Both the position numbers and the translations under genes were made by a program. From Canna indica (lineage: Eukaryota > Streptophyta > Magnoliopsida > Zingiberales > Cannaceae), in contig CP136896.1 in the NCBI GenBank assembly GCA_034359265.1, forward strand, positions 61,639,501 through 61,703,500: a stretch of 64,000 nt of DNA, read 5' to 3'. Below the pieces are notes generated by a model. It was not told the DNA's origin. It saw only the letters and a list, made by a program, of their open reading frames with translations, and made no database searches. Position 1 is the stretch's first letter; every line of letters starts with the position of its first letter. Positions 34,759 to 47,019 of this stretch are shown here, in pieces.

Positions 34759-35022
34759 AATATTATATTATATTATTGTATATATTACATATAATATAAT
34801 ATTATAGTTTATATTATTATACATTATATTATATTATATTACATTATATAATATATTATAATATATTATATTATATTATATTATATATTACATTATATTA
34901 TATTATATTATAAAAATTAGTCAATACATACTAGTACTATACAGGTTAGTAATATATAGATTAGTCAATACATACTAGTATTATAAAGACTAGTACTATA
35001 CAATGTATCAAACGAATCTTTA

Positions 35023-35217
35023 TGGTTCATTTATTTTATTGGATATGATAAAATAGAATAGGGTAATAAATGAGAGTGATTGATAAATAAAAAAATTATC
35101 AAGTGTACACCTAAAGTAACGTCGAGTTTATATTCTTCTAATCCAATCATCAAACAACAATGGATTAAAATTTATCTTTTATCTTATCCTTCTTTATCCC
35201 ATAAAATAAACATGTCA
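35023..35217. mobile_element. Short MITE, TSD TTA
   Basis: A 195-bp segment with terminal inverted repeats TGGTTCATTTATTTTATTGG and TGACATGTTTATTTTATGGG. TTA stands on both sides (35020-35022 and 35218-35220). Its left TTA is also the right TTA of the Harbinger-like element next to it. Confidence 0.65.
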
Positions 35218-35220
35218 TTA

Positions 35221-36695
35221 TATGAATTATATTCTTAGTCTCAATGCACTTCTAGTGTGGGATGAGATATAAGATCAATTAGCATTTTCTTTTCTTCACT
35301 TGGCATAAATTTTTACTTTCATTCTTCCTTTACTGTGGCACCAAAAATGTAAATGAACTTTTAAGCAGGTACCACGAAGGCAAGTCAAATTATTAGTGTG
35401 TGAAAATTAAAAGATAAGCATAAGATGAATGCTTAAAGTGGTAAATTAACTAGAATAAAACAAGTAGAAACTATTCATTAAAATTCTTTAAACTAGTGGC
35501 TAAGCATGAAGTGACAAATGATTGACAATAGCATGATGTTAATGGCAAAACATTGTGTGGGTTAATTCTACTCACTTCATCTCCTGTCCAAATTTGTATC
35601 TCTAGCTTATTATAGTAAGAAAAAACAGGAATTATAGGAGAAAGGGAAATGCCCCAAATGGAGCCAAATGAGTCAATATCAGCAGTCCATCAAACTCAGA
35701 AATATCAAGGACATGTAGTAAACAAGGCATATATATATATATATGCCAGAAGAAGAAGCAGATTCTAGCTATGTTATGATATTTTATTTTATTTTATAAC
35801 AACTGTTGTTTTCATGCAATTAATACTCATGTTTTCCTCTAATTAGTACTGTTTGAGGAACTAATTAAAGCACAAACATGCTGGTATAGTACAATTCATT
35901 TATAGCCATTAAATTTGTCTATCATTTGGGAAGCAAAAAGAATGTTGTGCATAATTCATCCATCAAATTTCTGGTTCTGAATGCTGCCTCGCTCCTTTTG
36001 TATCATTGAGGATTTGATTATATAAGGAATAATAAATATTTCATTAAAACATATAATTTATACTATTTATTATTTAATTTTTGTAATAAAATAGTGTCAT
36101 CATTGGTAGTTCAATTATTAAGATGTTTGCCCTAGGGCATAGAGACAAACACATAACTATGAGTATAGAGATATGGGTGATGAAAAAAGTGCTAACTTAA
36201 TTATTTTTTTAAGTTTTTTGTTAAACTAAAGTGAGAAAAATAATAAAATAAAAACTCTTCGTCATCGATCTTGAAAATCAATATATTCGTCGGTATGCAA
36301 TAATAAATCAAATATTAAACAACAATTGAAATTCAAGTTAATCACATAACACAGTTGGAGTGGCATTGCTGAAATTTTCTTCTGTTAATCTCGGTGTCGA
36401 TTATTCAGTGGTCAGATATCAAGTCACTTATTTCTCAAAAAAGAAAAGACACCAAGACACTTAAATTAAAGGAAAGGCACTGCATAATGCCAAAACTTTT
36501 TTGAATTTTTTTCACTTTGTTATCATGTTAAATTAATTATTATTATTTTTGTCTGTTCTCTCAAATATTTCACCTGAGATATAGATTGAAAAAAAATGTA
36601 TAGATCTTTAATGTTCTTAATCTCCTAATATCAATTAATACTGTCTAGTTTAACCAAAATAAAAAATAAAAAAATGGTCTCGAGAGACATGATTG
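35221..36695. other. AT-rich intergenic sequence
   Basis: It contains an (AT)n run at about 35730-35745 and no supported gene. A tRNA-like phrase at 36095-36140 was considered and dropped. Confidence 0.5.
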
Positions 36696-36703
36696 AATGT
36701 ATT

Positions 36704-37583
36704 TACTGGCGAAGCCAAAAATATAGAAGAGAGGACACATTTTAATTTATTTTAAGATAAGAGGTAAAATATAGACGAGAAGAACGAAATCTATGTGAAT
36801 TAAGGGGAGGTAAAATTGTCTTTTTCTCTAAGATTTAACACTAATTTATTTGTTGAATGAGAGAGGGGGGCAGTTCAGAGGCGGAACTACTGTAGCAGAA
36901 TGGTGCAATTGCCCCTCACTCAAATTTGATTTTTTTTGTCTTATACATAACTTTTATAGAATGATTGACGATTTTGCCCCTCTCAATTTTAGAGAATTAC
37001 TTTTCTATCTTGAACTTTTTTTATCTTATTTTGCCCCTACACATTTTAAATTTCTCCATTATTCCGAAATTATATCTCATTTTCTCTTTCTTTCTCTCGA
37101 TACCTAACCCCCTTCCTTATCTCCTGTCGATCGTTCTCAATCTCCCGACGTCACCGCTCCCAATCTCCTAGTCTCGGTCGCGTGCTCCGGCTAGGCGATC
37201 ATTCTGACGCCTCTACTCGGTGAGTCAGCATCCTGCGTAATCCTTTTCCTCTACTCGACAATCTCCTATTGTCCCGCGTTCGCCTAGTCCGGAGTCAGCG
37301 TCTCGCGTCCGCCCAGTCCAGAGTCAGCGTCCCGCGTCTGCCCAGTCCGGAGTCAGCGTCCCACGTCTCCTAATCTCCTATCGTCCCGTGTCCAGAAGTA
37401 ATTTTAGGATTTATTATTTGAGCTTTAAGATTGACTTGTTACCCATAATCAATTGATTTGTTGTTTGAGCTTTAGAATTTATGAAGTATATGTTTATTTG
37501 AGAGTCTATCATTCTCCCATTTGATTTCTGACTCCGCAGCTTGAGCAATTGCTCCCCTCCTGCCGAGTGTAGCTTCACCCCTG
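36704..37583. mobile_element. Compound hAT element; full-length copy at 36876-37583
   Basis: The inner part (36876-37583, CAGAGGCGGAAC to GCTTCACCCCTG) is the reverse-complement relative of the MITE at 1242-1843 along its whole length. It has an extra run of three copies of a 35-bp unit (CAGTCCGGAGTCAGCGTCCC-type, 37265-37365). Its immediate left flank does not match the right flank. An outer left terminus at 36704 (TACTGGCGAAGCC) has upstream AATGTATT (36696-36703), matching GATGTATT (37584-37591) at 7 of 8. So two left ends seem to share one right end. Confidence 0.7.
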
Positions 37584-37591
37584 GATGTATT

Positions 37592-38047
37592 GTTTAATAC
37601 ATTGGCATTTTGGTATTCTAATTATTCTTTGTTGAGTTAATTAGTTTGGGTAGACAAATCAACTTAAATCAACTTGTCACTTATTTTACGTGAAAGATGA
37701 TACGGCATAAGCATAAGCAAGATGACGAGAGGAATATATGGGTCCCCAACAAGAACTCATTTTTGACATCAAGTTCGAGTACTTGCATTTTAAATCACAC
37801 TATGCGGCCACTAAATTGACAAACATATCACACTTCGTATCATAGTTTGTAAGTTTGGCATCCAAGCTGGCATCATTCACTCTCTTACTTGTTTATTAGG
37901 AAAGCAATAAAATATCAAGAATAGTGATCGTTCATTGAAAACACAACACTCTGCTGAGCGGTAACACTAGGGATCCTTAACGGATCGGTACTTTACGGAT
38001 TGCGAGACCAAGTATTTCCTGACACCCGGACATAGCACTTAATTACC
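37592..38047. other. Intergenic sequence
   Basis: No feature recognised. Confidence 0.45.
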
Positions 38048-38497
38048 AATCAGCGATTTTTCTATAAAAGAATAACAAATCTTTTTTTTTTTCAAATTCC
38101 GAATTCATATTTATTTTTTTCCAAAATTAAAAAGTAATTAATTTAATATTCAAATTACTCTCGTACTTCAATAAATTAGGCTCATTTTAAATAGATTCGA
38201 TCAATTCATCTTAAATTCATCAAAAAATTATAAAAAAATTATTATTCATAGATAAATTATTTTTATAATTTATATCAATAAAATAATTTTTTTTTGTTGA
38301 AAAATAATTTTTTTTAATTTTTAATAGATTGGATTAATTTTAAATAAGCTCGGTCAATTCATACCGAGGATGGATAATTTAGATATTAAATTAGTTATTT
38401 TTTAATTTTGAAAATAAATAAATTATAAATTCGAAATTTGGGAGAAAAAAAAAGAAAAAAAAGACTCCTTATTTTTTTCATAGAGAAATCGCTGATT
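38048..38497. repeat. Inverted repeat pair, MITE-like
   Basis: AATCAGCGATTTTTCTAT (38048-38065) pairs with ATAGAGAAATCGCTGATT (38480-38497). The AT-rich DNA between them could be a MITE, but I could not define a target duplication. Confidence 0.5.
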
Positions 38498-38499
38498 AT

Positions 38500-39000
38500 C
38501 AACGGTCTATTGCAGGCTCCCGGCATAGAAGGTGATGTCGATGCGAATGTTCGGGACCCCAAACGATGCGCTGTTGTTACAGGTAGCCAATCAAACTATG
38601 TATGCACGTGCTGTGGTTTGTTCTCGGCCGTCGACCGGACGTCGAGCGACGCGATGGCTCTGCCCGTTTCGGCGGGGCCTCCCTTCACGCCGGGCTTGTC
38701 CCCCTCGAGTGGTTGAACTGTTCGCGCCGGGCCCAACGAGGAGCCACGAATCAACTACCGCATCATGAGTGAGTCTGACCTGTTCACGTTGGGCCCCACC
38801 GGCCACGCGTCGACTGGGAAATTAAAGCGAAGCGAGGATGTACTATGGTGTGAGGTCCCACCAGCTGGGCTCCACCACACTCGAAGAATAATCAGGATGC
38901 GCGCACGATTACTATGAGCTGCCAGGTGTCGACGCTAGAAGCAAATTGATGAGATTGAGTAGAACTACCTAGCTACCTAGGATCCATCACGTGCCAAATA
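38500..39000. promoter_or_regulatory. G+C-rich island with G-box and TCP-like sites
   Basis: A block clearly richer in G+C and CpG than its surroundings. It has CACGTG at 38605-38610 and 38988-38993, GGGCCCCACC at 38791-38800, and GGGCCCAACG near 38730. Such motifs cluster in plant promoters (bZIP/bHLH and TCP factors). No gene is recognisable next to it. It may be a stranded promoter or a captured gene fragment. Confidence 0.35.
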
Positions 39001-39678
39001 TACAGAATTAAAATAAAATAAAAAATGATTCTTTTGTCATCTTTTTCTTTTTACTCTTGCCAAAATGCAGGCAAAAAACTCTCTAGGTCTTCATGCAGGA
39101 TAAAGAAAGGAGTATTGCAAACAAGAAGTAGCAGCTTAATTATGCCTGCCTAAGTGTAGGACAATAACTCTTTTGCATAATTTATTATATGTGCATTTGT
39201 CCATTTGGCCACCTGAATATTTCTTCAAACTTTTCCATCAAACAATTATTAAAGTACAAAAAAACAAATCAAACAAATAGGAAATATATGAGCAAAGTGC
39301 GATAATTACAAGATAGATTATATATGTTGGATTTTTGTAGAGATTGATTCATGTTTTTAAAATTAACTAGCTAGTCTTACAGAATTTGAGATGTAGATGC
39401 ATGTGATCTACATGCAAGCAGTGGAGATGACTTCAGCTGTTGATGATCGAGTTCATTTTGTCCCCCATAGATGATGGAGATTTGAGATTTGAGATGGGCA
39501 GATATTGACGTGAACAAGTCCAATTCTATGTACTTTGGCACTACAATGTTCACCCAAAACCATCGATGACTATTATGATTAGCGACTTTATCGTTGATGG
39601 TAATAGCGGTGAAACAATAAATCATCACGATTTTGTTGATTTTTTTTGTCGCAAATGCTTATTAGTGATGGTTGTCTA
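39001..39678. other. Intergenic sequence; target of the LARD-like insertion
   Basis: No gene. The segment 39555-39678 and its continuation at 51608-51750 share CGATGATGG/ATCGTCGATG-like motifs, suggesting an old DNA-transposon derivative into which the LTR element inserted. Confidence 0.4.
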
Positions 39679-39691
39679 TGTTAAAATATTT

Positions 39692-39732
<41 letters not shown>

Positions 39733-40177
39733 GGGTTACAATCAATTTTGGTTTTTTATTTATACAGATTAATCTTATGATCCTATTTGAGATGCATATT
39801 GACTCATTTAATTTGATCCATGTGACTTTAGTTCGAAACACTTAACATTGATTATTGTGATTAGTCAAGTATAGACCTGATTAATGAAGCCCGTGATTGA
39901 CGAACTCATTTGATTAATTATAAATAGAGATTAGGTCCCCTCTACACACAAGACATGATATGATGAGGGATTACAAACACTAGCTCATGATTGCTTTCCC
40001 CATCAAAGCAGAGCTTTTTGAGAAAGTGGTGTAGAGAAAGATCTAATTATTCCTAGAGACCCAAAAAATTACTTTCGTTATAATTATATCTCTTCAAGTA
40101 AGATCTTCCTTTATTTCTCTATTGTATTTTTGGTGTTCTTAAATTCATTTAATTCTATGGCATTAATTTTTCTTACA
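39679..40177 (+). repeat. Left (5') LTR of the LARD-like element
   Basis: 499 bp, TGTTAAAATATT to TTTTTCTTACA. TATAAATA at 39919-39926 is the likely promoter. An (AT)n run at 39698-39727 expands it relative to the other LTR. Confidence 0.88.
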
Positions 40178-41360
40178 ATTGGTATGAGAGTCTTTTTACA
40201 TGAATTAAGAATCCAATCTTCTTGATATAATATAATGATGATTCATATCTGTTTTGATTGAAATATGAATTTATTTTTCTCGATCTTTGGTTGTATAGGT
40301 TTCTTTCGAATTTTTATATTGTGCCCGTAAGATCGTGTGCATCTTTCTTCTCAAATTTTTATCAGCCTTGATTTGTGTCCATCTCTCCGTGTATGTTTTG
40401 ATTTCTGCTCATGAATCATAGCTAAGCCTCGAGGCTATTTCTTTTTTCGGCATTGATGCAGTTATTCTGCATGTTTCTTTCCTGGTTCCTTTTGTCGGTT
40501 ACTGTGTCTCAACATATTACCTATTAAATTACTGTCATTATTAATACATGTCAACTTACCTATTTTTTATATATTAAACTAATTATTGATTGAACTTAGG
40601 TTGATACGTCATCGATGTCAAGTCAGCAGTTTAACGAAAAACTTAACCCGAGTCTGACGGTGTGATACAATTGAAACAAATCGAGAGTTAAAGCCTACAT
40701 TTGAAACAAATAAAAAGTCGTGATAAATTTGAGAATTTCGGTAAAAGTTATTATATATTCTTTAATTAATCCTTCATAATAATACTACAAATTTGACGCA
40801 ATGTGATCCTTACTTTGCTAGCATGATTTAGTTCATGATTTATTACTGTAAATTTTGTTATCGCGTTTCAAATAATGCTACATTTGGTTTGATCTGGAAT
40901 CTATGTGATTAATTTATTATTATTTACATAATAGTATTGTTGTTCCTTTTATGTTACGTGGATTATTTGAAATATTAATTTATTATTGTAAATTATGTTG
41001 CCATTATATATATATGACACCTAATATAGCTACAATTAGGTGTACGTATTGACATAATTTACAATCACATAAACATATATAATATTTTGAAATACCTATT
41101 GATTTAGATTCATAATGGTTGCGGTATTTTAATTTTGTACCAATTTTGCACTATATTATGAATTCAAATCTTTGACGTATGGGCAATTGATTCATATATA
41201 AGATTTTTCACTGATTATTACTTGTAATTATCACCAAAGTAGGATTACTTGTACTGATTAGTGGTTTTTCTTATCGTACGAGGAATGTTTTAGATTAATT
41301 CATTCAATAGTTTATCCCAAAGGATGATTATTAAGTGTTTTAATTAGAAGTCTTGCTAAT

Positions 41361-41664
41361 GGAGTTAATAGGGTATGCATTAGTCTAGAAATTTGTCTGC
41401 CCAAATGGGATAGATTTTCGAAAATCAATGTATTCTTATTATTTAACTCACCGAGACTTTATTTCGTGATTGCATATTCTTCCCAAAGAGAAATGTGTAA
41501 TATTTGGTTAGCATCAATTTTAATATATACCCTATAATTAAATCTAATATATTCTAATTATATTGTGATGAAGTTATTAGAGTGTGCGTTTGTCTAGAAA
41601 ATCTATCCGCCCAAAGGGGATATATTTTCGAAAATTGATGCATTCTCATTGATTAACTAATTCC
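41361..41664. repeat. Internal repeat of the LARD-like element, period about 210 bp
   Basis: Two diverged copies (41361-41453 and 41570-41664) share TGTCTAGAAA, CCGCCCAAA/CTGCCCAAA and GGGATAKATTTTCGAAAAT. Confidence 0.75.
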
Positions 41665-42246
41665 TACATCACTTATTGATAAGATAGTGACGCTCATATG
41701 ATGTGAAGAAAATAATATTGATTAGTATATATATGTGAAGGTCGGTGGGACAAAAATATTTTTTCTATTAGTAACTAGTTGAATGTCAAACTACCTGACC
41801 TAAAAATATTAATACATGATTTCACATTGTAGATTTAATTATAAGACTCTAAATATTTAGAACCAAATTTTTTACTATTAAAGATCTTGTAAATAATTGA
41901 GATATTGTAGTTGAACACATAAAAACAATTTTTATACACATCCCTTAACTAAGGAGCTAAGACTTATAGTCTTTGAAAGATATGTTGATAATATGGGCAT
42001 TTTGGGTTCATTTGATGTGCTTGGTTAGTGAGAGTTTTATTTTTATTTATCCTTCTTATTGAGCACTTGAATGTATTATTGTTAGATATTATGTTACTGC
42101 ATATTCACTTTGAATTCTATTGTCACTTTTATGTATATGTGGTCAACATATTTGAGACTCGGTGTCATACTGAATCAAATTATTCTTGATTGATACCATA
42201 TTTGAGTTTAGGGACATATTGGTTTAGTTTATGCACATGTGTTTAG

Positions 42247-43765
42247 TGTTGCAGAAATGACAACACTAGGGGGAAGGTAAATAGTGTGTTAACTAAATTA
42301 ATTAGTCTAAATTCAAGTTTAGTCGTTTCTCAAATCGTTTAGGCAATTAACAATTGAATGATTTGATGCGGAAACGATATAAACAAATAAGCACAAGCAA
42401 TAATAAATAACAATGCTAACACAGTAATTTATAGTGGTTCGGCCCTAATGTCTACTCCACTACCTAAGCACCCCGCTTAGGATTTCCAAACTAGTTTAAC
42501 TAGATTAATGAGATTCCTTACAATGAGGACTTTGCACCAAAAAGTCTTCGATCTCCAACCGAAGGCACTTCCACACCTGGAAGTATCCCGGCTACCTACC
42601 GAGAGCACTTTCCCACCTCAACCTAAGGATAACTCAACTAATCCTAGTAAATAACGTTTACACAAATGGTTTTACACATTCACAACAAGGTAACCACTTC
42701 CACACAAGACCTAAACAGCCTTGGTCTTCACACGCACAAATTCAACAAAAAACGAGTTCAAATAACAATAAAGATTACAATGAAAAGAGCTAAGGAATAA
42801 ACCAAGATTAACTACTCTTTTCCAAGCTTTGTAGCCTCCAACTCGCCAGTAAATGTGCTTTGAGTTGAAGCCGAGTTGAGGAGCAGTTGGCGCTTGAAGA
42901 AGAACTCGACGGAATAGCAGAGCGCGCTGCAATCGATCATTGGAAGGTTTAAATCACTTCTAAAATCCTCAATTAAATCTGTAAGAGTGAAGGAAGAAGA
43001 TTAAATGAGATATATGAGGTATATTTATACCCTCACAAAGAAACGATAGCCCAACGAATAGAAAACTATCCGTTGCAGACGCTCGGTCGATTAGTCGATC
43101 GACCGACCGATCGATCGCTCATAGCGACCGCCGCTTATTCTCTCTGTGCAGTCGATCGATGGGTTGATCGCCAGATGCAAAACACTCGATCTACCATTCG
43201 GTCGACCGACGCGAGTTGCGTCTTCGGCTATCCATAGTTCGGTCGACCGATTGGTCGATCGACAAGCTTACTGCCTATTTTCGGCCTATGTCGGTCGATC
43301 AACCGATCGACCGAAGTAGCCACTGCCAGTTTTTGGCAGTGTTCGATCGACCGACCGATCAACCGAAAGGGCTACTGCCTTTTTTCTTACACTATTCGGT
43401 CGATCGCTCGGTCGACCGAACCTAGGCTAAGTTTTATTTCTTCAGTATTTTTTTTCCGCGCTTCGTTTTCGGGTTTCGGCTTTCAACGAGCATCAACTTG
43501 GAAAGTTTTTCATTTTATCTTTGGACTCGTCTAATGCGACTTTGGTGCCCACGTCGATCGTCGGGAAATTTTTGCGACGAACCCAAGCCCGTCGATCAAT
43601 GTCCTTTCGATTTTCCAATTTCTTCCAATTTTTCCGATCAAGGACATCGAACACTAATTGATATAGAACCTGAAAGATTTCTCGACGAAATATTAGTTCC
43701 ATGTTTGTTATCATTAAAACCGAGATTAAGAGATTAAGAGCAAGGTTGAAAACCTAAAGCCAACA
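42247..43765 (-). repeat. 3' LTR of the gag-only element
   Basis: 1,519 bp, TGTTGCAGAAATGAC to CTAAAGCCAACA. It carries the TAGTGGTTCGGCC/CTACTCCACTACC block (42430-42475) and a GGTCGACC palindrome array (43080-43420). Confidence 0.93.
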
Positions 43766-43766
43766 A

Positions 43767-43780
43767 TCTCCCCCTTTTTT
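43767..43780 (-). other. Polypurine tract of the gag-only element
   Basis: Minus-strand AAAAAAGGGGGAGA immediately before the 3' LTR, the expected plus-strand primer. Confidence 0.8.
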
Positions 43781-43799
43781 ATGATGACAAACATTCTTA

Positions 43800-46700
43800 A
43801 GAAAATATATTCATTAAAACATATAGGATATCAACTAAGGGATTTCTCCCCCTATCAACAAGCATATCTTATGAAATAAACTCCCCCTATCTATATGCAT
43901 GAATTTCCTATATTTTTCACCCATTTACCTATAATTTTCTCCCCCTTTATCATATACTTTTCTCCCCTTTATCCTATATTTTTTCCCCTCTTTTGACATC
44001 AATCAAAAAGGGCAAGAAAGGTCAATCTAGTCAAAGGGATGGAAAACAGATATATATATTTTATGTAGTTGAGACTCTAAAAAATATTTTTCATGACACA
44101 TCAAAATCTCAACCAAAGGGATGGAAAATAAGTATTTAATATGAAACTTAAATCATACATGATAGCAAAGAGTGATAAATAGAATCCAAACCTAAATCAT
44201 GTATGCACTCAAGTATGAATATTTTCATGAATATTGTTTTTTTTTAATGACATTTTTTATTTCATTCAAACTTTCAAAACACAAATATATACACACATGA
44301 GACATGTATATTAAGTTTGAAATGAAACTAATGTTATTTGATCCAAATATGAACTTAGCATGTTTCCATTTGAAATAAACATGAAAATATGAAAATGCTA
44401 AGTATCAAGTTTTGCTATCTACTCATGTTTTCTCATATTTAGACATCTAGATATCAAACATGAGGAAATCTAAGTCCATGAATCAAGTTTGTGCTTAAAA
44501 TAAAATTTCTAAGTCACTTTGTTGACTTAGGTCAAGGTATACACTTCAAGTTTTCAAAAATCAAACCTTTAAGTTTATACAAAATCATATTTTCAACGAA
44601 AATTTTTGATACCAATTTTTTTTTGGACGAAAAATTTTGATACCAAATATTGAATGGTTATTTGAAATGCATGAATAAAGTTTTAACTCAAAATAATTTT
44701 CCAATACCATTTTTCATCCTATATTGATTTTAATAAACAAATGGATATTTCTAGCTATCATCCAAGATATCAAAATCATTTCTAAGAATAATTTTACTCA
44801 AGAAATTGTGTGAATGATATTAGAAATAGAATTCAAATGGTATATATGAGTTTTCATTTGAAGTTTTTTGAAGAAAGATCAAAGTATCGAAAATATTGAT
44901 ATTTCAAATAAGTGATACTTTGTGTTTTCGAAATCCAACTTCAAAATTCTATTTTAAATCAGATTCTTGATAAAACTTTTTGAAATTTTTACATATAAAA
45001 CTAGATTTTTTAGTGAATGTGCAGTTTCAAGAATCATCTGAAAATGATTTTTTTATATTTCTCTAGAAATAACTGAAATTGATACCAATTGTAGGTTAAA
45101 ATGGTATTTTTGTAATTTTCAATTATTCTTAAAACTCCTTCAATTTTCATTCAAACTTTCATGACACCACATGATGGTCATGTAAAGAGCATATGTCAAG
45201 TTTGAAATAAAAATTATGTTCTTAAGTCAAGATATCAACTTAGCATGGTTTCATTCAAAACTAAACTAGTTTTTATGAAACTTGCTAAGTTTCAATTTTA
45301 ACATTTACTCATGATTTTTTAAACTTAAATCTATGGATAGCTAACATGAGTAAATCTAAACATGTTCCCCAAATATGGATTAAAAATGAAACCTCTAAGT
45401 CAATTTTTGACTTGGGTCAACTTTGTTCAAAAGAGATAAGCATGAATTGACCCCTCATTTTATTCATATACATATGAATTTTTCACTCTAAGTGCTTGAA
45501 AATATGTCATACTTATTTCTAAACATGTTTATGAAGTTTGGACTTAAAATGAAGTGTTCAAGTCGATTTATTGACTTGGGTCAAACTTCTCAAGCTTAAG
45601 TCCTCTAATGTGATCTAGTTATCTCATTTTTCATCTAGACATGAATTTTCAATTTTAAATACCTAGACAACTAATTATTAACACACCTGAACATGTTCAT
45701 CAAATTTTTAACTTAACATGAAGTCTCTAAAGAAGAATTTTAACCTAGTTCGATTTCATAAATATCATGATATCATGAAATGAGCTAAGTTATCAAAAAA
45801 TTTCCTACTCATGAAGATTCAAATATTTATCATGCAACATCAATCATGAGTATAGAGACATCATTAAACATGAAAATTTAATTATTATACTAAGATTTTT
45901 GCAAAAATTAAATTCATACCTTGGTCTTAGAAATTTGCCCAACTTTTCATTTTCTTTTAGATAGCATAGCTTTTCAATTCTTAACTTGCAAGTAGACTTC
46001 ATTAGTATCATAATGAAATAATATGCCAACTAGCAAGCTAACTTACTACATAGCAAGGTTCAATGCAAAGTTTCATTTAAAACCTTAACCTATGCTAAAT
46101 AGTAAAGATTCAATTTAAAGAATTAACATGTTATTAAAATGAATCAAAGAGATCTTAAGATGAGAAATATTTGAAGAATAAGATCTCTACCCATGTTAAA
46201 TTAGTTTGGACTTACAAGAAGGTCTCTAATAATAGATATTTACCTAGAGCAAGTTTCATTCAATGAAATTTGCCTAAGTGCTAAAATTCTACCTACTCAT
46301 GAAAATTCAAGGGTTTAACATGCAATCCTAATCATGAGTATAGAGACATAATTTTAGCTTAAGCATTGAGGTATAACACTAAGATTTTGAATTTATCAAG
46401 ATTATACATTATTCATGATAATTTGCTAAACTAATCTTTTTCTTCCTAACTAGCCTTCCTAAAATATTTATAACTTGCAAGTCTACTTTATAAGTAGAAA
46501 ATGAAACTAAATCTACATGCAAGCTATCAAACTAAATAGCGAAGACAAAAAACCAAATATCATTTTCAAAATTCAACTTCACTAAATAGCATGGATTCAT
46601 TTTCATAATAATCATTCATGATAACAAAATGAATCAAGAAATCTCAAAATATGAAATTTTGAAAAGTAAGATCTCCAACCCTTCCTATTGGTTGAAAACC

Positions 46701-46800
46701 GAAATACCATAATTAGCCTACGATTTAGAACCGCAAGGTCGCTTAGGCCCATTACAGGCCACACAGGTCTCCTAAGAGACCGAAAATCAAAAATCAAAAA
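43800..46800. repeat. Degenerate internal repeats replacing pol
   Basis: AT-rich DNA with recurring phrases such as TTGACTTGGGTCAA (44525, 45415, 45580), AACATGAGTAAATCTAA-like units (44460, 45350), and a pair of about 460-bp segments (45740-46100 and 46210-46500) sharing TACTCATGAAGATTCAA and AATCATGAGTATAGAGACAT. No coding signal. Confidence 0.75.
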
Positions 46801-47019
46801 CGTTTTTAAAGAAACTCTTTAGCAAGAGCGGGGAAAAAACGACTCAAATTAAATATAGTATCATGATCTTTAACTAAGGTAAAACGATGCAAGTTAGAAG
46901 ATGATACCGTAATAGTTTTGATGCCAATTTTACCTAAGGCATCAAGGTAGCTTGAAGTTGCAACCAAGGAAGGATTCATCATTCAAGTCCATGGTCAACT
47001 CCAATACATCACTTCTCAT

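Larger units (their letters stand above)
33673..35019. mobile_element. PIF/Harbinger (Tourist-like) element, TSD TTA
   Basis: Ends GGATCTGTTTGGTATC and, reverse-complemented, AGATTCGTTTGATAC pair well. Flanks are TTA at 33670-33672 and 35020-35022, the usual 3-bp target for this superfamily. The element is 1,347 bp only because it contains a rearranged TRIM cluster (34036-34758) and duplicated AT-rich DNA. No transposase is present. Confidence 0.75.

Noticed and set aside
36095..36180. Phrase GGTAGTTCAATTATTAAGA resembling a tRNA D-arm
   Set aside because: No B box at the right distance and no cloverleaf can be drawn.
39377..39628. 83-aa minus-strand frame
   Set aside because: No recognisable domain, no start context, and part of it overlaps a MITE-like remnant. 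It could be an exon end of a lost gene, but support is too weak.
43493..43737. Short frames on both strands in the copia LTR (also 49769-50013)
   Set aside because: Repeated at the same LTR position in both copies, diverging without codon bias; non-coding LTR sequence.
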